Shown: positions 45,559-54,025 of the stretch, piece by piece
How positions within the stretch are numbered: position 1 is the stretch's first letter
Layout of the letters: each line of letters starts with the position of its first letter
Assembly (NCBI RefSeq): GCF_000023865.1
Contig: NC_013159.1
Coordinates: forward strand, 2,258,001 to 2,322,000
From: Saccharomonospora viridis DSM 43017
Lineage (GTDB): Bacteria > Actinomycetota > Actinomycetes > Mycobacteriales > Pseudonocardiaceae
Length of the DNA: 64,000 bases
Reading direction: 5' to 3'
The notes under the pieces: model-generated
What the model was told of the DNA's origin: nothing
The model's database searches: none
What the model saw: the letters and a program-made list of their open reading frames with translations, nothing else
Translations under genes and position numbers: made by a program

Positions 45559-46302
45559 TCAGCTCTCCCCGATCGAGGACAACACGGGTGCCGAGAGCTC
45601 ACTCGGCTGCTCGATCCGACGGGTCGACACGTGCACACCGTCCACCAGCCGGCCACGGGAGGTCGCGACCGCGGCCATGCAGAACCGAACCCACATGTTG
45701 AGCTGCACCTCTTTGGCGAACCGCAGCCGTGAGTACAGAAAGTGCACCAGGCGACTACTGCACCTGGCCCAAAGCTCGATCTCGAACACCAGGATCGCAC
45801 CGTCCTGATATGCCCGGAACTGCACCTGCCCGGCTTCCAGGTGACCGCGCAGGGTCACCAGATGCAACAGCGTGTCCTCGCGGTGCACGACCTTGACGGG
45901 CCCGTTCCAGGGACCCGGCATCTCGACCAACATCTCGTCCCCGACCTCCAAGCCCTGGGTACCGACCTCGTCGGCGCGGATGTCGACCACCTCGGTGGGG
46001 ACGAAATGCTTGAAGTCGTGGATCACACGGTCGATGAGCTGATCGGCGTCGATCTCGGCCGCCGCGATCCGCACGTGGAAGCGGCGATGGAACAAGGGAC
46101 CACACCCGTCTGAGATCAACTGCACTCGATCGTCGATCGCATCAGGTGGTATCTGGGGTGGACGGTCCCACTCGTCCCCCACGGATTCGCTCCGGTGCAG
46201 GGGCGTTGTCTCCCACAGATAGCGCCAGGTGACGAGTGCGGTGCCCCAAAGCCACCGTGTGATCACGGCGAGCGCCCGGCGCGATCGCGACAGTCGCGAC
46301 AT
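45559..46302 (-). CDS. DUF1990-like (SRPBCC-type) protein, paralogue 1, 247 aa
   Basis: Start is ATG 46302 with GGGAGGGG upstream. A basic N-terminus with one possible hydrophobic segment (~12-30) precedes a beta-rich domain ('HDFKHFVPTEVVDIRADEVG', 'VEMPGPWNGPVKVVHREDTL', 'LRGHLEAGQVQFRAYQDG'). The pattern matches DUF1990, a START-like fold. It is clearly related to the protein at 46623-47345, and the two genes are divergent. Function unknown; lipid or small-ligand binding is inference. Confidence 0.65.
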   Translation of the reverse strand: MSRLSRSRRALAVITRWLWGTALVTWRYLWETTPLHRSESVGDEWDRPPQIPPDAIDDRVQLISDGCGPLFHRRFHVRIAAAEIDADQLIDRVIHDFKHFVPTEVVDIRADEVGTQGLEVGDEMLVEMPGPWNGPVKVVHREDTLLHLVTLRGHLEAGQVQFRAYQDGAILVFEIELWARCSSRLVHFLYSRLRFAKEVQLNMWVRFCMAAVATSRGRLVDGVHVSTRRIEQPSELSAPVLSSIGES

Positions 46303-46403
46303 CGATGCCCCTCCCAATCGATGAACCGGGGGTAATTCGGGTACTGACTGTGCTGTACCCCGCCTGGCGGTGGTCACACGAATCGACGAACACGGAGACG
46401 CAC

Positions 46404-46616
46404 ATGGTGATCGGGCTACTACATCGGGCAGGCGTGCGCAGCACCCACCTGTACCTCGCCTCATTGGGCACGATCGGCCTCTGCCTGGGCCTGTGGATAC
46501 GTGCCAAGACGGTGGACCAAACGCAGCGTGGCAACGCCGAAAGACGGGCCCTCTTCGTGGGGCTGTGGCCGCCGACGATGTGGCTGATCGGTGACTCGCT
46601 ACGGGAACACGAGTGA
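46404..46616 (+). CDS. Small membrane protein, 70 aa
   Basis: I chose ATG 46404, six bases after GGAG, over an ATG at 46305 that would nearly abut the divergent start. It has two hydrophobic segments ('THLYLASLGTIGLCLGLWI' and 'ALFVGLWPPTMWLIG'). It precedes the second DUF1990-type gene by six bases, so the two are co-transcribed. No family recognised. Confidence 0.6.
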   Translation: MVIGLLHRAGVRSTHLYLASLGTIGLCLGLWIRAKTVDQTQRGNAERRALFVGLWPPTMWLIGDSLREHE

Positions 46617-46622
46617 TCCCGG

Positions 46623-47345
46623 ATGCGAGACTGGATCTTCGGGCGGCTCGACGCCGTACGGGTCTGGAGCGATCTCGCCGACGCGCACATCAATTACTCG
46701 GTCGACGAGGTGCGCCGACCGGAATGGAACATCGACACACACCGCAAGACCCTGGCCACGGAACAACCGGGGCCACCGGAGCCGGAAGGCCCCTGGGAGC
46801 ATGCCTGTCAGTTGGTGCGCGATTACGAATTCTCTCCTCCGGAGATCGTCCGAGCACTGTACGACCCGAGCACACCGTTGCTCGGCCGGGACATGCTGCT
46901 GGAGGCCCGGTTCCCGGCGATCCACTTCTACTGCGGGGTTCGGATCACCGGAGTGGTGGATGAGACGCGCGAGAACGGCGACCGTTCCTGGGGGTGGGCG
47001 TACGAGACCCTCGACGGGCACCTGGAGCGCGGCAAAGTCACCTACGAGGTGGTGAAACACCACGACACGGGCCAGGTGGAATTCGTGGCCACGAGCTACT
47101 CTCAGGAAGCCCCCACCCTGGGCCCCACCACGGCACTGGGATGGCGGGTGTTCGGCCGACACATCCAGCTGCGCTTCTACCGCAGATGTGGACAGCGATT
47201 ACAGACCTTCGTCGAGTCGAGGCTGCGCGGCGTGGACCCGTTGCCCGAGCCCCCGGCGCGGGTCGAGCATCTGGTGCTCGCTCCCTCCGACGCCGTGATC
47301 CACCCGCTCGACGCATTGGCGGTCCACCGCGTCTTCCCTGGCTGA
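46623..47345 (+). CDS. DUF1990-like (SRPBCC-type) protein, paralogue 2, 240 aa
   Basis: Soluble beta-rich protein with 'LLGRDMLLEARFPAIHFYCG', 'WGWAYETLDGHLERGKVTYE' and 'HHDTGQVEFVATSYSQEAP', parallel to paralogue 1 ('LVTLRGHLEAGQVQF'). It follows the small membrane protein by six bases. DUF1990 proteins are widespread in actinobacteria and of unknown function. Divergent paralogous placement suggests an old local duplication with inversion. Confidence 0.65.
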   Translation: MRDWIFGRLDAVRVWSDLADAHINYSVDEVRRPEWNIDTHRKTLATEQPGPPEPEGPWEHACQLVRDYEFSPPEIVRALYDPSTPLLGRDMLLEARFPAIHFYCGVRITGVVDETRENGDRSWGWAYETLDGHLERGKVTYEVVKHHDTGQVEFVATSYSQEAPTLGPTTALGWRVFGRHIQLRFYRRCGQRLQTFVESRLRGVDPLPEPPARVEHLVLAPSDAVIHPLDALAVHRVFPG

Positions 47346-47567
47346 AAGCGCGCCCGCGTGGCTCCTGGGACGGTGGGACCACAGGGCCACTCCCGCAAAG
47401 GAATTTCCGACACGAAACCCTGAGGAAATTGTCCACTCTGGAACGACGGATGCGCGCACGCTCCCCGAGGAGCACTCTCACCGCGCTTCGGTAACGAATC
47501 CGAAACAAGGGAGAAACAGAACTTTCCTCCCGTTCCTGGCGTCCAGCGATCCGAGCACCATCGTCGG

Positions 47568-48074
47568 ATGTTCACATGGCGCCGCGTGGTCCCCGAATAC
47601 CACCATCGGCCAATAATGTCGGCCGTACTGGCAGCATTCGGTTTCGGCTGGCTACTTCTCCACATAGCTGGCCTTCTTTTCGGCCTGGCCAGCGGAAAAG
47701 ACGTCCCCGTAGTGTGGACGCTCATTGGTCTGATGTTTCTGACACTCTGGACAACCACAGCGTTTCGAGTCGGCCGAAGTGACATCTTCATCAGCGATCG
47801 TGGCGTACAACGTCGCACAGTCTGAACGACCAAGCTCTTCGACTGGCCGAACATCCGCACGTTCGATCCTCGCCCGGTTCCAGTTGTCCCGGGTATGCAG
47901 TGGCTGAAGTCAACCAGCGCAGCCGGATACATCTGGGTCATCCCATACGAGGGGGAACCGCACCGGACCACGGTCTCCTATTCCGTGCTGAACTTTTTCG
48001 GTCCCCATACGAAAAATTACGCGGAACGAACACTGGCGGAACTTCACAAAGCCCACAGACGATACCGTCAATGA
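47568..48074 (+). pseudogene. PH-domain-like membrane protein gene interrupted by an in-frame TGA
   Basis: ATG 47568 opens a frame encoding two hydrophobic segments and the start of a bacterial PH-type domain ('GRSDIFISDRGVQRRTV'). A TGA lies at 47823-47825. The same frame then continues for 82 more codons with normal protein character ('TTKLFDWPNIRTF', 'GYIWVIPYEGEPHRTTVSY') to TGA 48072-48074. Total 169 codons in one frame without a shift. A TGG (Trp) to TGA change is the simplest explanation. Without readthrough, only a membrane stub is made. Confidence 0.8.
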
Positions 48075-48271
48075 CGTCTGCCGAGTCGCCTCAGCACTGT
48101 GTTTGACGCCACAGAAACCGCACGGGCTTCCCTTGCCGAGGCATGCGGCCACAGCGATCCGGTGATCCACCAGAAGAGCAGCACGTGAGTACGGCGGTAG
48201 TGAACGTTGAACGTGGCCCACCGCCGCGAATCCGGATCGGCATCCCGGCTCGTCGCGTCGGACGACGTCAC
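48068..48271 (-). CDS. Possible small protein, 67 aa (weak)
   Basis: GTG 48271 opens a short frame with good third-position G/C in its first half and a Trp-rich patch ('RRTHVLLFWWITGSLWP'). It overlaps the end of the PH-like pseudogene by seven bases on the other strand. No family recognised; it may be a remnant. Confidence 0.2.
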   Translation of the reverse strand: MTSSDATSRDADPDSRRWATFNVHYRRTHVLLFWWITGSLWPHASAREARAVSVASNTVLRRLGRRH

Positions 48272-48446
48272 CGAACACCGTTACCCACGCTCACCGACCC
48301 GCGTCGAATGCCCTGACGAAGGTGAGCGAGGTCTGTGTGGTCGTCGAAACCTGGCTCGGACGGCCCTTGCCGGAAGATGCCCGGGCCTTCGCCTGATCTC
48401 CGGGCGGAACGATTGGGCGAAGACAGAGTCCGGGTCACCCCACCGT

Positions 48447-48483
48447 CCTGGTGGGCCGGCCCGGGTGGAGCCGACCCACCAGG
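48447..48483 (-). terminator. Terminator hairpin downstream of the APC permease
   Basis: Fourteen-position stem with one mismatch (48447-48460 and 48470-48483), nine-base loop, seven bases past the permease stop on the minus strand. Confidence 0.6.
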
Positions 48484-48489
48484 TCCCGG

Positions 48490-50028
48490 TCACTCCTGGC
48501 CGGAGTTGGCCAGCGGTTTGTCGCTCTCGCTCGCCTTGTCTTGCTCCCGCTGACCGAGCAGCGAATGCCGCTTGCTGTAGGCGAAGTACACGACCACGCC
48601 GAGCACCATCCACACGAGGAAGCGCACCCAGGTCAACACGGTCAGGTTCAGCATCAGCCAGACACAAGCGGCGATCGCCAGGATCGGCACAAGCGGGACC
48701 AGTGGCACGCGGAAGCCGCGGGACAAATCCGGACGCTTCTTGCGTAGCACGAGCACACCGGCCGACACCAGGATGAACGCGAACAGCGTTCCGACGTTGA
48801 CCATCTCCTCGAGCTTGCCGGCGTCGAAGAAGGTGGCGGCCACGGCGACCATGATGCCGACGAGGATGTTCACCCGCACCGGGGTGCCGCGCGTACCGGT
48901 CTTCGCGAGCTTGCGCGGCAACAGGCCGTCTCGCGACATCGCGAAGAACACGCGCTGTTGGCCGAGCAGCAGCACCATGACGACCGTGGTGAGGCCGGCG
49001 AGTGCGCCGATGGAGATGACGCCCGCCGCCCAGTCGACGCCGTGGAGGGAGAACGCCGTGGCCAGCGTCTTACGACCCTCCGGCTCGGCGTCGGTGGCCA
49101 GCTCCGTGTAGGGAGCCATGCCGACGACCACGAGGGAGGTCGCCACGTAGAGCACGGTGACGATCGCCAGCGAGCCGAGGATGCCGCGCGGCACGTTGCG
49201 TTGCGGGTTGCGGGTCTCCTCGGCGGTGGTGGCCACGACGTCGAAGCCGAGGAAGGCGAAGAACACCAGCGAAGCCCCGGCGAGGAGGCCGAACGCGCCG
49301 TAGACGCTGCCGGACTCGCCGACGAGCGCCGAGAACAGGGACTGTTCGAGACCGGCGCCCGATTCACCGCCTTCGGCGGCGGGCGGGATGAACGGAGTGT
49401 AGTTGTCCGGGCTGATGTAGCCGAGGCCCATGATGATCACGAAGAGGATGATCGCGACCTTGAGCGCCGTGATCACGAGGCTGAACCGCGACGACAGCTT
49501 GGTGCCGAGGGTCAGCAGCGTGGCCAGGATGATGATCAGCAGTAGCGAGCCCCAGTCGACGCTGACCGAGCCGAGCTGCACGGTGGTGGCGATGCCTTCG
49601 CCGAACGCCATCGTCAGCACTTCTTGCAGGTACACGGACCAGCCTTTGGCCACCGCGGCCGCGGCCACGGAGAACTCCAGGACGAGGTCCCAGCCGATGA
49701 TCCACGCGAGGAACTCACCGAACGTGGCGTAGGAGTACGTATAGGCACTACCGGCGACGGGAACCGTGGAGGCGAACTCGGCGTAGCACAACCCCGCGAG
49801 CGCACACGCGATACCGGCGAACACGAACGCGAGCGCCACCGACGGCCCTGAAATATCTCCGGCGGTATGTGCGGTGAGCGTGAAAATACCCGCGCCGATC
49901 ATCACCGCGACGCCAAAGACCATCAGGTCCCACGCACCGAGGTTTCTGCGTAACCGGGTGTCTGGCTCATCAGTATCTGCGATCGATTGCTCGACCGACT
50001 TCGTTCGCCAAATACCGCTGCCCGACAC
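48490..50028 (-). CDS. APC-family amino acid permease (cationic amino acid transporter type)
   Basis: Start is GTG 50028 with AAGGAGGAG immediately upstream; an upstream extension to 50121 is unlikely. About 12-14 hydrophobic segments. Motifs 'VFGVAVMIGAGIFTLTAHTA', 'VAGSAYTYSYATFGEFLAWI', 'FFAFLGFDVVATTAEETRNP' and 'GIDxGI'-type loops match the CAT/YfnA-like branch that imports basic or branched amino acids. 512 residues. Monocistronic and intact although its neighbours on both sides are decaying. Confidence 0.9.
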   Translation of the reverse strand: MSGSGIWRTKSVEQSIADTDEPDTRLRRNLGAWDLMVFGVAVMIGAGIFTLTAHTAGDISGPSVALAFVFAGIACALAGLCYAEFASTVPVAGSAYTYSYATFGEFLAWIIGWDLVLEFSVAAAAVAKGWSVYLQEVLTMAFGEGIATTVQLGSVSVDWGSLLLIIILATLLTLGTKLSSRFSLVITALKVAIILFVIIMGLGYISPDNYTPFIPPAAEGGESGAGLEQSLFSALVGESGSVYGAFGLLAGASLVFFAFLGFDVVATTAEETRNPQRNVPRGILGSLAIVTVLYVATSLVVVGMAPYTELATDAEPEGRKTLATAFSLHGVDWAAGVISIGALAGLTTVVMVLLLGQQRVFFAMSRDGLLPRKLAKTGTRGTPVRVNILVGIMVAVAATFFDAGKLEEMVNVGTLFAFILVSAGVLVLRKKRPDLSRGFRVPLVPLVPILAIAACVWLMLNLTVLTWVRFLVWMVLGVVVYFAYSKRHSLLGQREQDKASESDKPLANSGQE

Positions 50029-50244
50029 GGTCTCCTCCTTGGCTGCCAAGATCGCAAGACAGGCAGCAAACCTTAACCGGTCCGATAGGCTCGCGCCAGA
50101 AGTCGGACCAAGTCGGTTCATGAATCGGGTACGTGGCGGCTCCTCCGACGTTGCGTCTTACTCAACGTTAGACATCCGGAGCAGTCCGTATCGCTTCCTG
50201 CTCTCGACCGTAATCAACGAATGACAAAAAGGAGCGTGCTGGAG

Positions 50245-50760
50245 ATCTGGGTCCGCGGTTTTCCCAGGGTCGTCGAACGTTCCGCCGCTACCCTGTGCGA
50301 CCGTGCCCCGGTGCGGCTCCGCCGAAGGACTCGACGTCCAAGATGTCGTGGCACACATGGCCGTCTCCGAAGACCCAGCGATCACGTCACGAAGAGCCCC
50401 TGGGAGCGACGAGCGCGTCACCGACGAAGGCGACCGACGCGGGGAGGGTGGTCAACGGCGGAACGACACCGCGGCCGCCACTTCGATCACCCGTCGCCGT
50501 AGAGGACGGAACCGGTGGTGGCCCCAGTTCATCCGACAGCGCATCAAAAGGCGAACGACACAGCGACCTCGTCGTCACCAGCACCCGTCGGCGGCCGCTT
50601 CGTACCGCACGGCGTCCGGTCTGCTCGGGGCCCACCGGCAAGACTCGGTGTCCCGGCTGTGCACACACCCGACTGCGGGGGTCGGCAGTAGCGGACATGC
50701 GCGCACCGGTCCACAGGGATACAGGTCGATGAGATCCCCGGCCGCATCGGGACTACCCGT
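50245..50760 (+). pseudogene. Possible degenerate MDMPI/DinB-like (TIGR03083-type) gene
   Basis: No long coherent frame exists, but fragments in shifting frames resemble mycothiol-dependent maleylpyruvate isomerase-like proteins: 'FPRVVERSAATLCDRAP', then 'LDVQDVVAHMAVSED' (family: W-x-V-x-DVVAHM), then a 'DLVV' segment where the family has DLVxHxWDLA. Frame changes would be needed between them. The call is tentative; the whole 50029-51053 gap may simply be non-coding. Confidence 0.3.
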
Positions 50761-51053
50761 CGACCACCGACTGGTGACCCACCGAGCACAAATTGTGCCC
50801 AGGCCGTGATCCACGGTGCATATCGACCTCGGCGTGTCACCACTTGCCGTCGTTTGTGGACCGCGATCGACACGGTGTCGACAACGCGCTAGCGATGCCG
50901 TGCGCTCACACCGACCGTGACCGGCGTCGCCGACGTCGAACGGGTGCTCGCCTACCCGAGGATCACGAAACACGGCCGGTCAAGCACCGATGCTTGGCGC
51001 GGGACGGGCAGGAGGCGACCGGCGCGAGAAGCGCTTCGCAGTTGCGTCCGAAG

Positions 51054-51815
51054 CTAGGAGCCCACGGCAGCGGTGTCGGTACTGCGGAGGACCTCGGCAG
51101 AGACGAGCACACCGCCGACGAAAGCGACCGGCATGACGACGATGGCCAGTAGCGGAACCGCGCACAGCAGGGACGCGGGCAGCCCCAATCCCAACGCGAG
51201 AGAGCGTCGTTCACCCAACAGCTCGCGCCGCTGCTTGAGGTCCATTCCACGCCGGTAGAACGACACCGCCACCAGTTCCAGCGCGAAGAACCACGCGGTC
51301 ACCAACGCCATGAGCACCGGCACGACGGTCTGTCCGACCACGGGGATGAATCCCGCGACGGACAAAGGGAGCGTGAACAACAGCGATCGCAGCATGAGCA
51401 CAACGCCGTCCCGAAGTCCCACCCACAGCAGCCACCACCACGACAGGTCCTCCCCGCTGGGAGGGCCGCCGAGGTCGTCTTCCACCTTCTCCGCGATGTG
51501 TTCGTAGAACGGGCCGCCTATGGCCAGCGCCAATGCCGTGAAGCCGGTGAGGCCAAGCACCAGCGCCACCCCGACCAGCGCGACACCGGCCGCCACTCGC
51601 ATCGCGATGCGCCAGACTTCCGCCCACTCGTCCGCGAACGGCGTGATCAGTGCCGTGAGGTCGCCGATCCAGTAGACCAGGGCGATCATTCCGCCTGCCA
51701 ACAGCACTGTGGTCAGCGCCGCCGGCAGCATGCCGATGAGCAACAGCCTCGGCGAGCGAAGCAGAATACCCAGTCCACGTCCGAACAGTCGGACACCTGT
51801 GAAGAAGTCGCGCAC
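51054..51815 (-). CDS. EI24-domain membrane protein (CysZ-like)
   Basis: 253 residues with about five to six hydrophobic segments. The N-terminal 'DFFTGVRLFGRGLGILLRSP' and the central 'PFYEHIAEKVEDDLGG' followed by 'SLLFTLPLSVAGFIPVVGQT' fit the EI24/CysZ family. Enterobacterial CysZ imports sulfate; actinobacterial members are uncharacterised. Monocistronic. Confidence 0.85.
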   Translation of the reverse strand: MRDFFTGVRLFGRGLGILLRSPRLLLIGMLPAALTTVLLAGGMIALVYWIGDLTALITPFADEWAEVWRIAMRVAAGVALVGVALVLGLTGFTALALAIGGPFYEHIAEKVEDDLGGPPSGEDLSWWWLLWVGLRDGVVLMLRSLLFTLPLSVAGFIPVVGQTVVPVLMALVTAWFFALELVAVSFYRRGMDLKQRRELLGERRSLALGLGLPASLLCAVPLLAIVVMPVAFVGGVLVSAEVLRSTDTAAVGS

Positions 51816-52043
51816 GGCAGTTACTTCTATCAGCGGGCGTGATCAACTTCTTCGGCGGCCCGGAGGCGCGTCGGCGTTCGGCGCCGGATCGACCTCGCTC
51901 GCCACCTCACTCCCCTCGCCCTCACGGCGGCTTTCCACAATGCGCGCCACGTCGAAGCGGTGGACGGAAACGACCATGGCCGAGGCCGAGCACACCGGAG
52001 GGTGATACTCCCCCGCTGTACTCGGCCTTGCTTCGCCCCCGGT

Positions 52044-52776
52044 TCACCGGGGCTTGAGGTTCAGGATCCCCCGCGCTTCGTCAGGCGTCGCCACACGCGA
52101 CCCGGGGTTGTGGATCAACTCGACCGCACGTGCGCGCCCAGCTGCTCGTTGGTGGCCTTGACCCCCTTGGAAAGGTAGAGGTCGTCCTCCGGACCGACCC
52201 GGACGTGACCGCCCAACAGCATCGACTGCGCCAGCCACGGCAGCTGCATCCTGCCGAGCGCGAACGCCGCCCACTGCGCTCCCTCGGGCAGCCGGTTGAC
52301 CATCGCCTGCAGGTGCTGTGGATCGGCCGGCGCGCCGTAGGGGATGTCCAGGCACAGCTGGAACAACGGGGGCGGGTCGGCGAGTCCTTCGGCGACGAGC
52401 TTGCCGGCGAACCACAGCTGCCCGGTGTCGAAGATCTCCATCTCGGGTTTGACGCCGAGCTCCTGGATCCGCCGCGCACCCTTACGCAGCATGTCGGGGA
52501 TACTGACGTAGATCTGGTTGCCCTCGCCGAAGTTCAGTGCGCCGCAGTCCAGTGTGCAGATGTCGGGACGCAGCTCCCGACGTGGGGCAGACGCTCGTAG
52601 GCGTTCACCAGATCGGTCCCCTCGGCCGGTTTCCGGATCCCGGACGTGGATGTGCACGACGGCGGCCCTCCTCGGGCGGCGGTGATCCGCTCAAGTGTCA
52701 CCTGCACGTACTCGCTTTTGTCGACGGTGTCGCCCGCACCGGCGACAGCACACGTGATGATCATGTTCTCGTTCAC
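52044..52776 (-). pseudogene. BKACE-family (DUF849) enzyme gene, frameshifted
   Basis: Fragments in three frames together read as a beta-keto acid cleavage enzyme. Frame A: 'NENMIITCAVAGAGDTVDKS'. Frame B: '[15 protein letters not shown]'. Frame A again: '[15 protein letters not shown]'. Frame B: '[20 protein letters not shown]' through '[19 protein letters not shown]'. A third frame: '[19 protein letters not shown]' to the stop at 52044. About 40-50 residues between 'ETGRG' and 'EGTDLV' are deleted. The family's intact length is about 290-300. In carnitine catabolism this enzyme (CdhC-like) converts dehydrocarnitine and acetyl-CoA to betainyl-CoA and acetoacetate. Confidence 0.85.
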
Positions 52777-52799
52777 GGCAACTCTCTTCCGAGACGACT

Positions 52800-53302
52800 T
52801 CAGCGGCTTGCCTGTTCGGGCAGTGGGCGCTTGAGCCAGTCCCGGTAGGACGTCTCCAAGCCGGTCAGGAAGTCGAACACGATCGGAAGGCCCGGTGGAG
52901 CGGCCTCGACCCCAGCAACGTGTAGCAGCCGAGGCATAGGAACTCGCGGATCCGCATCCACTCCGGATCGCAGGCGTAACGTCCCGGGTAGATCTCCTCG
53001 ATGCTCTCCCGATCGCCCCGGACCCGCACCAAGGTGTTCAGCTTCCAGTTCTGTCGATAGTCGCCGAACTCGTGGCCACAGTCGCATCTGACGGCCCGAC
53101 CGCTGGCGGCCTGCACGATGTGGAGGTGTTCTCCGATGGGGCACAGGATCTGCTCGGGCCACGGAACCCGTTCCCACAGGATCTGCAGGTGGGTGTCGCA
53201 GCGGTCGTCGTCCTTGTACGAACTCGTGATCGACTTGGCGGCCGGCCAGGGCAGCGTTCCGTCGATCAGGTCCTGGATCGTTTTCTTGTCGCAGCTTGTC
53301 AC
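52800..53302 (-). pseudogene. Acetone/acetophenone-carboxylase gamma-subunit-like gene, frameshifted
   Basis: The first ~128 codons from 53302 resemble acetone carboxylase gamma-type proteins: 'CDCGHEFGDYRQNWKLNTLV', 'IEEIYPGRYACDPEWMRIRE' and a Cys pair in 'FLCLGCYTLL'. The frame then changes near 52912, and the family C-terminus continues in another frame ('EAAPPGLPIVFDFLTGLETS' to 'KRPLPEQASR', stop at 52800). One frameshift inactivates it. It is 23 bases from the BKACE pseudogene and on the same strand. Zinc-binding Cys residues are retained. Confidence 0.75.
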
Positions 53303-53357
53303 CTGCGGGTCCGGTCCGCGGGAAGAGACGGGAGGTCGGGGGTCCGTTCACCGGGAG

Positions 53358-53707
53358 GTGTCGATATTCCATACGGAGTCATTCCGATACCACGAGAAAG
53401 TCCGTGACGAATGGATCGATTACAACGGCCATCTCAGCGAACCCTTCTACGTTATGGTCTTCGGATTCGCCACGACCAATCTGATGGACGAAGTGGGCCT
53501 CGACGAGCACTATCGCGTTGAAACAGACGCTTCGCTGTACACGGTCGAGGCACACATACACTACTTGCGGGAATCCGGCCGAAGGCAGACCTCCTGGTCA
53601 CGACTTCCGTTCCGTCCGTCGGGGTGTAGAAACTGCGGTTTTGCCATGAAATGCACGTCGACGGCGAACTGGCCACCACCGAGGGACTGCTCGCGTTACA
53701 CGTGAAA
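53358..53707 (+). pseudogene. Betainyl-CoA thioesterase-like (4HBT hot-dog) gene, frameshift plus stop
   Basis: From GTG 53358 the frame encodes a hot-dog thioesterase start ('RDEWIDYNGHLSEPFYVMVF' and 'ETDASLYTVEAHIHYLRE'). Near 53580 the frame changes; the continuation ('ADLLVTTSVPSVGV') hits a TAG at 53627-53629, then resumes with 'KLRFCHEMHVDGELATTEG' and 'LLALHV'. Thus one frameshift and one nonsense change. The family (CdhB-like) hydrolyses betainyl-CoA to glycine betaine in carnitine degradation and is usually adjacent to the BKACE gene, as here. Confidence 0.75.
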
Positions 53708-54025
53708 GGTGGAATCCCCATTCGTTTCCCGAACGGATCGTGGAACGACTACGGCGTCACGTGTTCCCCGAACCCGATTACGCCGGTCGCTCGATCAGCG
53801 GTTGACCTCGAGCACTTCGCCGATTCGCTCATATCCGTGACCGAACGCCGATCCAGAAAGAGATCCGGTCATCGCAACGGATCGTCGCCGCTTCCGCCGG
53901 CAACGACTGTTCTCATCAGCCACTTGGCGGACAGATCCACCCCTTTTGCATGCTGCTTCGAGCCATGGACATCAATACACTCCGACGAAAATCCGAACGA
54001 ATATCCCGTGAAGAATGGGTAAAAA
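53708..54025. other. Intergenic region, no gene recognised
   Basis: About 320 bases between the thioesterase remnant and the penicillin-acylase-type gene. It becomes AT-richer toward the right end (53970-54025), where the promoter of the acylase gene should lie. Confidence 0.4.

Noticed and set aside
48490-50028. APC permease as the ethanolamine importer for EutBC
   Set aside because: It is 7 kb away, on the other strand, and its motifs fit the cationic/branched amino acid branch; there is no evidence linking it to eutBC.
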